Shown here in pieces: positions 52,766 to 64,000 of a DNA stretch of 64,000 bases (its first letter is position 1; the number at the start of each line of letters is the position of its first letter). The stretch lies in assembly GCA_949318235.1 (NCBI GenBank), contig OX439132.1, positions 26,237,148 through 26,301,147 on the forward strand, in the 5' to 3' direction. A model generated the notes under the pieces. It was not told the origin of the DNA and searched no databases. It saw nothing but the letters and a program-made list of their open reading frames with translations. The DNA is from Ecdyonurus torrentis. Its lineage: Eukaryota; Arthropoda; Insecta; Ephemeroptera; Heptageniidae. A program made the position numbers and the translations under genes.

Positions 52766-53190
52766 GGGCATGTGACCTTGAGTCGAGCTCTCGGTTCCAG
52801 AGTGCTCGGGGTTGATTCCGTCCCCGCTCGGGAAAGGAACTAGATGTGAGGGTGGGTCTACGTCCTAGAAGCACCTTAGCCTAGTTTTACGGACACGCGG
52901 TGGCCTAGGTATTGGTTTGGGAGACAAAGAGCCACCTCTTAATGCCTAGATTTTTGTGGAGTATCCAGCTTTATATACCTCTCGGAATAGTGTCCTACCG
53001 CGTCAAGGAAAGGACTTCACCCCTGAAAGGGCTGCACGACTTTTGTCTTGCATCACATTAAAGTATCCCTCAAGCTAAATTGCCACAAAGTTGGGTGGTG
53101 GAAGTTTGTATGCATCTTAGTTACTGGGTTGGCCCAGTGCATGCATAAGTATCCCACATTAATGAATGTGGAATTAAAAACAACAACATA
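52766..53190 (+). mobile_element. SINE-like element with an A-rich AACAAC tail
   Basis: A block of about 420 bp has much higher G+C than its surroundings. It contains ggggttgattccgtccc near the start, which resembles a tRNA box B, and ends gtggaattaaaaacaacaac. AT-rich DNA flanks both ends with a possible short duplication (taataata on both sides). No open frame spans it. The family is not identified, and it could instead be the 3' UTR of a LINE. Confidence 0.65.
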
Positions 53191-54136
53191 TTAATAATAC
53201 GGTGACCAATTTGTTAGTTCTAGAGTAAAAAGGCTAATAACTTCCTATATATAATTTAAATAATCTCATTAAATTAGCAAATGCAATAAAGTGACAAACT
53301 ACCGGAACACCAAATCGGTGTAGTGTGCAATGAATAAATCATATAATAAAATCACAGCCAATCATGTTGGTACTACATGGTTCACGTGATGTTTTTAGAT
53401 AATCGCGTATCATTTCGTATTATGTACGTGATCAAATCAAAAGTTATAACATAAAAAAATTAAATTGCTTTTTTAGTATAATAATAAAATTTACAAAATA
53501 TGCTGGTAGTGAATATAAAAAATTAAAACAATCAACGTGACTTTCATTATGATTTTTATAAATATCAAATTAATTGAATAAAAAAAAATAATTAAAAATT
53601 TTATCATCTAAATTAGGTTTATTATTTGAATATTTATATCACCATGAAAATAATTATATAATATTTTTTTACTGTTTCGTGTTTTAAATTTTTTTAGTGA
53701 TGATGATATTTGTAAATATCTGTTAATTTTATAGACTTAACTTGTATAAACATGACATAGATTTTTTAATTGGCAGTATAGTACATCAGTTATCATCAAT
53801 TTCAATTTCTGTATATTTTTTTTGCACGAACACAGCACTAACACAAATCACACTATTATTTATTTTCACATTATTCAAAAATTAAATATTTCATGAGCAA
53901 TGCATTAAAAGCCAATTTGAAATAACCAGTTAAATAAACATTTGTCTGCTAAGTTTATTTATTTATTCTGTATAGAGTTTCATTAATCTCTAAATATGAT
54001 AAAATGTCTGCGATAAATGTCTGTACCTTCTATTCTATTCAGTGAATATATGTAAAGTTAATTAATATTTTAAATATTTTTTTATTGAAAACTTATAACT
54101 ATATGTACTGTATAAAAATGAAATTAATTATGAAAC

Positions 54137-54240
54137 ACTCTGACATGTGATTATTGTTAAATTAAAAGTCAGAGGACCATGTAAGTGGGTATGTACCTTT
54201 TTTGGCTTCTTAATAAAAATCAATTATTATTATTATTATT
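54137..54240 (+). mobile_element. 3' end of a truncated retrotransposon, second copy with ATT-repeat tail
   Basis: It matches 12149-12246 from actctgaca through agaggaccatgtaagtggg and gtaccttttttggc to an ATT repeat. Confidence 0.65.
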
Positions 54241-54374
54241 AAAAGTGCAAAATGCATTAACAAAAATAAACCCATAAGAATAATTATGTTAACTTAATTT
54301 CAGCTGCATTTTTATATAATAATGTATAATACTATATTGTATAACAACTATGCTAACTAAATTACATATTATTA

Positions 54375-54530
54375 CAGCCTTGAATTTGCCACGACCGCCT
54401 AGAGAAACAGTGGAACTCTAAGCAGGCTGGACGGTGAAATCATGCATCTCCTGAATCCAACCAGCAGTAGCTTGAAAGTGTGCTCAGTGAAAAGCACAGA
54501 GCTACAAGTCAACTACCTTCCCCTTTTCAG
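54375..54530 (-). mobile_element. Partial second copy of the tRNA-derived SINE
   Basis: The plus strand reads ccgcctagagaaacagtgga, then aagcaggctggacggtgaaa, then accagcagtag, then aaagcacagagctacaagtc. This matches the body and head of the element at 40.7-41.1 kb with an internal deletion of about 60 bp. The tRNA-like promoter is decayed. Confidence 0.75.
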
Positions 54531-54543
54531 CAACAATAATATA

Positions 54544-54632
54544 TGCAATATATCTCTTGGTATGCAATTATTTTTATGCAATTATTTTGCAATATATGTG
54601 CAATATATCTCTCGGTATGCATTTATTTTTTT
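54544..54632. repeat. Short tandem duplication
   Basis: The segment gcaatatatctcttggtatgc followed by aattattttt is repeated about 55 bp later as gcaatatatctctcggtatgc followed by atttattttt. Confidence 0.8.
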
Positions 54633-55236
54633 AGCAACATTTATGCTTTATAGCACTGTAATTGTTGACTGCAGCATAATAAATTACGTAAGCTCTTTTT
54701 TACGTGTGTATTTATCGTAAACAAACAAACAATTTTTTATCATGTTTAAAATATTCAGAGATGAACATTTTAACACTAGTATTATTACGAGAAAAAAAAT
54801 TCAGTGTGCTGATTTGAATATTTACAAAATGAAGTAAAATTTTTTGTTTAAATAAACCTTGAAAATCATAGTAAAATAAGACTTTAACATTAAGTTTTAA
54901 AGAAGGTTATTTTAGTTTGTTAAGGAGAAAGACAAAATATTTGCATATACTAAAAACAAAATAAATATATTATCTTTATAATAACTGAAGGTAAAATTAT
55001 TTACATAAAAACATTATATTCAAGAGGAAAATAATTATTCATCCTTTACAATTTTTTTTCACGTAACGTACTTTTTTTTAAAACTGTAATTTATTATTTT
55101 AACAAATAATATAAACTAAAAGGAAGTATACAATTTTTTAAAAAAAGTCTAAAAGCCTCTTTGTAATATTTCTTTACATGCATACAAAGCTTTTATAATC
55201 TTTTTCAAACGCTGCTTTATCGTGTACGTATTTTTC

Positions 55237-55260
55237 AAAAAAAAAAAAAAAAAAAAAAAA
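55237..55260. repeat. Poly(A) run
   Basis: About 24 consecutive A. Confidence 0.9.
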
Positions 55261-55902
55261 ATTATATAAATATATTTGCATATAAATAGCTTGCGTACTT
55301 TATACTTGTGTACTGTATAAATAAAATATTTTTGAAAAGTTATTATTTATTTTATTCTGACCAATAAACTTGAATAAATATGTCACAGTAAGTGATTTTT
55401 TTTTTAGATTGATGTTTCAAAATATAAATATGTTTGATATAAAAAAATGTATATTTTTTTATTCCAAGAAAAATAATTTAATGTGAAAATAAATATTAGA
55501 GATTTGTTTCAAATATATATTTTGCATTCGTATATTTTATTATTTTTATTTTAAACTATTTATATAAATTATTTACATATTATTTATTGTATGTATAATA
55601 CACTAAAACTTTTAATCCTCAATCCTATAAAAAAATATAAATCAAATTTAAATAAATTAAATATATTTGAAATATATTTATGTAATTTTAAAAACTTTAT
55701 AATTGGATTAAATTTATGAAATTGCTATGTGAATATTAATAATTTAATTTTTTATAATAAAATTTAAAAAACATATAAAAGGTTATTTTTTTATTTGACT
55801 GTCAAAGTTTTTATTAATTCACACCAAAAAATAGAAATAAATCTCAATGAAATTAAAATATTTTTGTAAAAAATTGTTATTTTATATTCTTCTAGCATAG
55901 TA

Positions 55903-55905
<3 letters not shown>

Positions 55906-55938
<33 letters not shown>
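55906..55938. repeat. Poly(A) run
   Basis: 33 consecutive A, followed by a short patch of higher G+C with a GTAAGC (see findings). Confidence 0.92.
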
Positions 55939-55940
<2 letters not shown>

Positions 55941-58900
55941 AGAAAAAGAGGATGACTAGGGCAACAGATGGAGAAGACGGTAAGCACGTTCCTCCGTGTT
56001 TTTGGCACTGACAATATTATTTGCTATATGATTGATAGCTTTATATTTTTTTCTTTGTAATATTATGCATACTTCAGGCTATTCTTGTTAGATTATCATG
56101 ATGATAAGAATGATTTACAAGACAGTTTTAAAATAAAAAAAGATTGATGATTTGACAAAGTATAATTATATTGTTGTGTTGGTTATATATCGATAAATAG
56201 AGATTGGAATATCACGTATGGGTGAATTGGTCGTATCATTTTCTGGTCTTACTTTTATGTTAAAATAAGGATTAGGGGGGGAGTTGTCAGAGTGAATAAG
56301 ACAGATCATTGATATTTTGGTTATTTTTTTTATAATGTTAATATTATACTTCAATACATAAAATTTTTCTGGGAAGTCAATTTTGAGTTAATATTGACTC
56401 AACTTTTTCCAACCATAGATATGATCAAACAAATCACAAGACTTGTACAGTTGATATTATTACGTCTTAATGATCAAGTTAATGAACACTGTAATTGGTT
56501 ACGATAACTTGTGTTTACTTAGTACTTATTAAAATTGGAAAATATTGACTTAACAGAATTCATTCGAATTTTTATTAGAAATTTTCATACTGACTTTTCT
56601 TTCCTGTTACTATTGCATATTTATATAGCAGTTTAAATTCAATGGTGTAATTGGAATAGTTGTAAATTTTACTTTTATATAGACATTTTTACAATATGTT
56701 ACTTTATTTTCTCAACACGTATACCATTCGTTTAGTTAAAATATAGCATTTTATAAAACAAAATAATTACGTGTCCCCTGGAATTTAGTATCATAAATTA
56801 AGCTTTCAATTTTTTTTTAGTTAAAAAAAAATGATAATAATAATAACTAAATTATAGTTTACTTCATTTTTGCAGAAATTAGGAAAAATTGCATTAAGAC
56901 ATGAAATCACCTTTAATGGAATTTTGTTGTTGTTGATAAATGAATGTTTTATTTTTATTCCTTTACCGCGTATAGTTAAACTGGTCACTCATTGAAATGG
57001 CACACACAGACATAGACTGCAGAATTATTATTCAAAACAGGCTCTTTTCCCAAATGACGTTTGGCACTATTTTATCCAGTAAAAATTGAAAGGATGTTCA
57101 GGAGTGAGATATAAGTGGGGAATTAGGATCAAAAGGAAATAGGATGTGGTTAAAAAAAAAAAAAACTACCCTGGTCTTCTTTTGAAATGCTAATGGGAGA
57201 CAACCACCAAAAAAAAAAAAAAAAAACTCCATCCTATTAGAGAGGGTCAAAGAGAGATTTTAAAATTAATCAAAATAACCCAGAATTTATTATAGGCTAA
57301 TAGCATAAGTATTGCGTTGCGTTCTTATTTTAAAAAACAAACCATACCTGAAAATTTAAAAGCTTTACAGCTTTCTTCTAAAAATGAAAAAAATGTAAGC
57401 TCAAATCTAATACTTTTTTTTTTTACATATTAAAATTGTTTATAATTTCAATGTAAAATATATTTTATAGTATTATTATCACAAAATATTGTTTCCTTAA
57501 ATATTGTTATTTTAAAGTTAAACTTCCTCATATATGTTTCCTCATATGCGGTAACTTGCACATCAAAATTACATTCTACTGTTTTAAACCACATCAAATA
57601 AAATTTGAATAAACTAAAGTAAAAACCACGACAAAAGGAATTTTTATTACATGTGACTTTTAAGTGACAAATGTTATGATATGTTTGCAAGATATTTCTT
57701 GGTATCGTTTATGTATGTTTGTAATCTTTTTAACAATTTTTTTACATTTTTCATGGATTTAGTTTTACTAAAAGATAATCTGTTATAACATAATACAGTT
57801 TTAATAAAAACAAAATAGTTCCGTTGTAAGAAGCTTTGTTAATGTATACTAGGGATTCTAAGTAAATCCGTTTTTTTAAATACTGTGTTGCAAAATAAAA
57901 CGTTGATTTACGAAGAATCGTATGTTCATTGTAAAAGTAGCAATAGGTTAAGAAAAAATCGGAATAAACTTTGAAAAAAGGATAGTGTATGTGTATTCTG
58001 TACTCGTTAATTATTTACAATTGAAACATCATTTATGGAAGTATTAATGTAAGTAGCTGACCATCTACTTATCTTAGGAAGTATTTATCGTATAACGATA
58101 TAATTGAAATTATATGTATAAATAAAATATACTATGAGTACGAGAATGTATATGAATAGTAGTATTTATATGTAGTTTCTGCTGTTTTTAGTGTAATATA
58201 TTACTTGTTTTAATACAGAGAATATTTATTCATTTTCAATTGTTAGTAATTATAATAAACATTCCTGCAATGAAATTATATTTGCAATGTATTGTTTATA
58301 ATGACAACGAAATAAAAGCCAATTACCATTATTATCTAACAATTAGGCTATATAATATCCTTAACATAATACAGAAATATATAAATAGTTAATTACAGTA
58401 ATATTAATAATTTACGTCTTTTTCTTGGGTGAAATCAGGCGTACAGCCTCTCAATTTAATTAAACTGTTTAACAGTACAGTCAGGTACAATTATAATTTA
58501 TTGAAGTAATATACATATTAATTATGTTACAGAACAGTTTAAAGAATATTTTCTTAATACATAAACTATAATTTTTCATTTGACTACAATAATTTTAAAT
58601 TATTTTATATTTTAAATCAATTAAAGTATAGTCTATTTTAATAAATAAGTTTAGTTTATAATATTTTGAGCACTTTTTTTTTTTTTTTTTTTTACATATT
58701 TATTTATTTTTTTAAAGTTATGATGAGAGGTGATAAAAATTGCCTGTTTAATCTTATAACATGGTAGCTAAATATTAAATCAATAGAATGTGGTGCCAAG
58801 TATCTATTCTTAAAAAAACATTTTAAAAATCTGAAAACAATATACGAGATAAAGAATCGGGCTGATCAGAATATTTAGTGAATATATAATAACAGGACCT

Positions 58901-59197
58901 AATAGCAATTTCAAAAAATATGAACATTTCTTTGAAAAATATTGACATTATATATTATATAGTATAATATCAATAGTAAATTTATATTATTAATAAATCA
59001 TGGTACAAATTATATTAAAAATAAGCTGGAAAATATACTAGCTATCTATCGTTTAGAACAATTACGATCACGATTAGTTTCAACAACTATGTTATATAAT
59101 TTGTAATGTCCATTACGTTGAAGTACCAGAAAACTTTCACACTAATATATCTGTCAAAATTGACTTTCTCCCTCATTCCCTCCAAAAAGTTCATTCC

Positions 59198-59201
<4 letters not shown>

Positions 59202-59252
<51 letters not shown>
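59202..59252. repeat. (AG)n microsatellite
   Basis: About 25 units. Confidence 0.97.
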
Positions 59253-59255
<3 letters not shown>

Positions 59256-60025
59256 TCAAGAGAAAAAAAAGTTAATCAAACTTTTATCAATGTTTTTCTT
59301 TTCTATAACTTTGGCACATCTTCATCGTTTTCTAAAAGCAGAAAGCTTTTGCGTTGTGAAAGTTTTAAATTTTTATCAAAAGCAGACTCTAAAAACACAG
59401 AGTACGTATTACGAAGTTTTTTTTTTTTTTTTTTAGTAAACTTTCTTTTTTTTTATCTATGGTGTCAAAGGTTATAAAATTTGTCATAAAAACAAAGAAA
59501 ACAGCTGATGTCGGTAACAAAAAAGAAAAAATATATATACTACAAACCTTTCATAATTCTCTTCATAATTTAAGATCTGCTTTGAAAACTTAGAAAGATA
59601 AAGTAGGAAGTACGTATATGTATAAAAAATATTACATTGAAAGTATAAGATACTAAAATATAGAGGTACTCTACTTTTTGGTTCTGAATTATGACTTTAA
59701 TATTTTATATCGTTTTTGTTGAAATTTTTTCAATCGCTGTTGTCATCACTTTTTCAAATAGACTGCAAAATGAAGCACTTTTTTCCGTGATCGTTATTCT
59801 TCAAAAAATAAGTTTTGGCATTTTACATAATGTTGTAAAATAAACAATACAAAACACAAACAACTATAAACAACACGGTTATCTTGTTTGAACATTTAAT
59901 AAAATATATCCATCAACTGTTTAAAAAAATCATATAGTTGTATACAAATTTGGATGAAATTTCATCAGCTTATCAAACTAATATTAAATGAAAACTATTT
60001 TTTATAAAAATATCTGTACTTTTAA

Positions 60026-60038
60026 ATATATATATATA

Positions 60039-60113
<75 letters not shown>
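60026..60113. repeat. (TA)n microsatellite
   Basis: About 43 units with one TTAA interruption near 60041. Confidence 0.96.
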
Positions 60114-60115
<2 letters not shown>

Positions 60116-60855
60116 CAAAGTAAAACATTTGTTTAGTTTGTTTGTTTTCCATCAAGGGTATAAAATATCAAGCCATATTAAGATCGTAAAATAAATAAAT
60201 TAAGAGTTTAAAGGCTGAATATAGGTTTGTATAATAACAAAACATTGCATAACATGCATTGCATAATATATAATGTACACGTACACAAAATTACTGAAAA
60301 TCACGTCGAGAAATCTTTGGTTCAGTGCATTAATTAACATGTATCAAGTAGGAGACTTAGAACTTAGCAAAATGTCAGGAATTATTTCATAGATTTGATG
60401 TAAACAATCATTTGTATTAAGCAAAGCTCAGTCCATGTGCAATGAAAAAAATGTACTTGCAATACTAACAAATAAGACGTGTTTGTTTAACAGTTTGACA
60501 ATATGATTACATTTATTATGTTTTTCTTTTTCTTCTGTACAGTATAATATATATTATTGTCATTTATAATCTTTGTATAACGAAGCATGTATTTCACATG
60601 TTATGCTTGTATTTGAATGAATGAATTTATAAAATAAATAAATAATACTAAATTTGTTTCATATACTATATTTATCATTATGGATGGATGAAAAAAGCTG
60701 AATAAATATTACAACAGTATTTTCAAGTGAAATATTGATGATAAGAAACTATTTTTAAAGCTTTTAACTACCTAACAACGTAAGAAGTAAACAAAATGAA
60801 TTTATTATAATCTAAGAAAATGGCAAATACTGGATACTAATGCTTCTTAATATAT

Positions 60856-60860
<5 letters not shown>

Positions 60861-60931
<71 letters not shown>
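60861..60931. repeat. (TA)n microsatellite
   Basis: About 35 units, running into acacacatacat. Confidence 0.96.
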
Positions 60932-60941
<10 letters not shown>

Positions 60942-61665
60942 ATATATAATTTATATGCACATTAAAATGAGATGCATACTTTCTACACTTTTTATCAGCC
61001 TCCATTAGGTTTTATAATCTCTACATGAAATGTATTTTATGCATCTTACGTTAGCTTTAAGATAAAGTAGACTTTTATACTTTAACTTTTCATGTAAAAA
61101 CTACGTACGACAAATTTTAAACCATTTTTCTTACCAGTATATAAGAGGATTACTTAAATAAGTTTAGATTATGATGTGGTATATTATATATTTTATACTT
61201 TCGTATTTTTTTTTTTTTTATAAAATCTTCATTTTGTAACACGTTAAAGTCTTATTATAGCAGAAAAAGTTATGATAACTAAAATTATTATGACCGCACA
61301 ATATTACTTTGTTTTGTAGGTAAGCATAGAGACTTTTATTTCTAATAAAAATTTTATTAACTTGGAACATAATATAACACGAGAAAAGTTTTTTTGTTTT
61401 TTTAACTATTTCTTTTTTTATCAATAGAAATATTTACTTGTTTGTAAAATTACACACCATAATTACAGTTAACGTGACTTATTTTGATTATGATTTTTTT
61501 TTAAATTCACAAATTTAGGCAACAATAAAATCTAACAGTAAATTTTTACGTATAACAGTAAAATGTAATTTAAAAAAATGAATGAGATGAAAAATAATAA
61601 GATATAATAAAACAGAATTACAGAAGACGCAATATAATTGTGATGCAATTTTCTAATGTGAAATC

Positions 61666-61852
<187 letters not shown>

Positions 61853-62022
61853 AAGAATATAAAAATTGAGCAGCACGTTCTGCGTGTTATATTCACAATA
61901 GTCTGCATGTCTTTGACATATTTTGTGCGCACATGGGGAGTCTGTAACATCCTACAATGTGCCTCCAAACCAAAGCCTCAACTTAAGACGAGATAATAAA
62001 ACTATACGTGAGATTGAACAGG

Positions 62023-62051
<29 letters not shown>
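62023..62051. repeat. Poly(A) run
   Basis: 29 consecutive A. Confidence 0.92.
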
Positions 62052-62054
<3 letters not shown>

Positions 62055-62953
62055 ATAATCAAAATAACTTGTCTTGACAGTGTGTCTTTTTATTCATAGT
62101 TTGAACGTGATACAAAAACGATTTTACTTTTATGTATATCTTTTTCTAAAAGAATATTAGAAATCAATCTCGTTTAAATTTAAAGCAATCAATTACCGTA
62201 AAAACATTGTTATCATACAAAGCAAAACTTAAAAGCGTGTTATGTAATATGAATACAGTTGGATAAAATAATTGACGTTTTCCTAACAAGGCACAAACTT
62301 GTATTTGATCTATAAAAACAATGTAAAACTCAGATGAAATTCAATATTGTTATTATCGATTGTTATTTTTATATATAAATGATTTGATATATTATTTTTA
62401 ACTATTATTTTTAACGATACCAACACTCCTAGTACAAAAAATATCTTACGAAGAAAAAAAACTCTTGTAACTTAATATTGTTTTTCATTGTATATATGAC
62501 CACATCAAAAAGACTTGAAATCTTATTATTTTTAAAACCAAGTTCAAACATAAGTTTCTCATGTCACAAATAGTCTCCAAGTCCCTATTGTATCTGCTTA
62601 TATGTATATAGCTTAACTGTTAACACAAACCAGAACTTTTAGCCTCGAGAGTGCTAGTGTGGCTAATTGCACAGAGGAGAGAGAGAATGAAAGTTTTAAT
62701 AATTTATTAACTGATTCTTTTGTAATAATATGTGTAAGAATTATAGGATTTTCATTAAAGAAGAGGTATTAATATTTAAAATGTATCCCTCTTTAAACAC
62801 TTACAATTATTATATATATAATTTCAAAAGTTTCAATATGTTTATAAGTTGCTAGTGGTTCCATACACTAAATCAAAACCGTAAAATTCATAAGATGTGA
62901 CTAGAGTACTCTAGATGGAACCATCATACGTTCAGATATTATGTCCCTCTCCT

Positions 62954-63119
62954 CTTCTGTATACTCACAAACTGGGGTCAAAAAAAAAACAAACTCTAAA
63001 GTAGGCAGGTTTAGAAATTCATGTCGTCATGAAATGATGAAATTAAGGTCTGCAATAGAAATTGTAAAGCGGGTTGCCTACTTTAAAAATTTTTCCCCCA
63101 ATTTGTGAGGCTACAGAAG
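62954..63119. mobile_element. Foldback element with AAAGTAGGCA stems
   Basis: The left arm cttctgtatactcacaaact, then ggggtca, then ctaaagtaggcaggttt, pairs with the right arm aagcgggttgcctacttta, then ttcccccaatttgtgag, then gctacagaag. The spacer of about 50 bp contains attcatgtcgtcatgaa. It is non-coding. Confidence 0.75.
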
Positions 63120-64000
63120 GGCCAATAATGAGTGTATATTCCATCCCGTAATTTATCATTGAATTTTTTTTCCCCCGAGGCTAGGATCTTTTTAAGTACA
63201 TACATAAGTGGAATGGAATCCAATCAGTGTAAAATAAATTGTAAATATATTATATAGAATGAATCAATATAATGTAAACTCTTATTTGCTGATATTTTTA
63301 ATGAAAATTTAGGCATGGAAATTGGTATACTGATATTGAGCAAATCCGAAACATTTTTGTGACACACAATGAGACATAAACTTTTTAAGTATAATAAACA
63401 CGCTTTAAAACACGCTTTAACTTTGAATCCGTTAATATATTTAATAATGGTATTGAAATTCAATATGAAACGTTATTCTTACGTACAATACTTTTCAGAT
63501 AAAACGAAACAAACAAGCTCGTTCTGCAAAGTCAGACTTCCGGCGCAACTTTTGTGTCGATATGTTCCTTTGTTATAACAGCTGATTATGACTTCGTTAT
63601 CTGTTTACTACGTTTATACATATGGTCGATCATTGTTATTTCTTTGTTTAGAACTTTGAACTTGATAAGAATGAAAGAAACTGCACACAAAAAAGTTCCA
63701 TGCTCTTCATGTGACTCAATTTTTGTCAATTTTGCTAGCTCAAAAAACAAGATCAACCAATGAATGTGTCGTATTTTGTTGGTCAGCCAATCACTGTTGT
63801 TGAGATTCACTTTACTTTACAGAACAAGCTACAATATTTCATTAGCTTAGCCTTTATTAAGTTTCATTTCTAATGGAAAGTAGAGTGTGCTGTACATCAT
63901 ACATACACTGTTATATAAAATTTTACTGTATTGCCTTACGGAGATACCGTGTTTTTGTATAGAAAAATACGTAAATTTAAGTCTCCATAAGAATAAATTG

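Noticed and set aside
56166..56354. 62-codon minus-strand frame with NSPPNPYFNIKVRPEND
   Set aside because: No recognisable family and no acceptor or donor in phase; likely chance in a locally less AT-rich patch.
63586..63810. 74-codon minus-strand frame
   Set aside because: No domain or membrane pattern resembling the receptor, and no splice sites at its ends.

Overview
The window is eukaryotic DNA that is very rich in A+T (well over two thirds by eye). It is packed with dinucleotide arrays and small transposons, and it carries one recognisable protein-coding gene, split by large introns. The likely source is an invertebrate, most plausibly an insect or other arthropod. The reasons are the gene family (close in style to the insect receptors related to GPR158/GPR179, such as Drosophila CG31760 and smog), the AT-rich introns, the non-LTR retrotransposon tails ending in GAATT or ATT repeats, and the many TTAA-flanked miniature transposons. 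The species assignment is inference.

Gene. Four exons on the minus strand (38506-38644, 33734-33839, 19393-19614 and 2270-2686) join with matching phases and canonical GT-AG signals. They encode the C-terminal part of a class C orphan G-protein-coupled receptor of the GPR158/GPR179 type: the end of TM5, the third intracellular loop, TM6, TM7, the membrane-proximal tail, a Ser/Pro-rich tail, a coiled coil and an acidic C terminus with a stop codon and a nearby polyadenylation signal. The introns are about 4.7, 13.9-14.1 and 16.7 kb. The exons for the extracellular region and TM1-TM5 were not found between 38.65 and 64 kb and probably lie beyond the right edge.

Introns and flank. Everything else looks non-coding. 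At least five copies of one TTAA-flanked MITE family (called B here) lie at 6.6, 12.4, 23.0, 30.4 and 33.9 kb. Three copies of a long-hairpin MITE family (A) lie at 4.4, 8.8 and 31.4 kb. Single foldback elements lie at 15.06, 17.9, 28.9, 36.7, 38.9, 44.7, 49.9 and 63.0 kb, and a flawless 74-bp palindrome at 40.12 kb. Two SINE-like families occur: a tRNA-like one on the minus strand at 40.7-41.1 kb with a partial copy at 54.4 kb, and another on the plus strand at 52.8-53.2 kb. 5'-truncated retrotransposon tails lie at 12.2, 43.4 and 54.2 kb. Microsatellites of (AG/CT)n, (AT)n, (AAAAG)n and (GTAA)n occur every few kilobases, the longest being about 182 bp of (TC)n at 61.67 kb and about 262 bp of (GTAA)n at 43.47 kb.

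No true tRNA or rRNA gene, CRISPR array or complete transposase gene was seen. The most interesting signal is the set of TTAA-delimited MITE families with related ends. Several carry palindromic TGACGTCA (CRE-like) cores, and one sits only 43 bp from a receptor splice acceptor.
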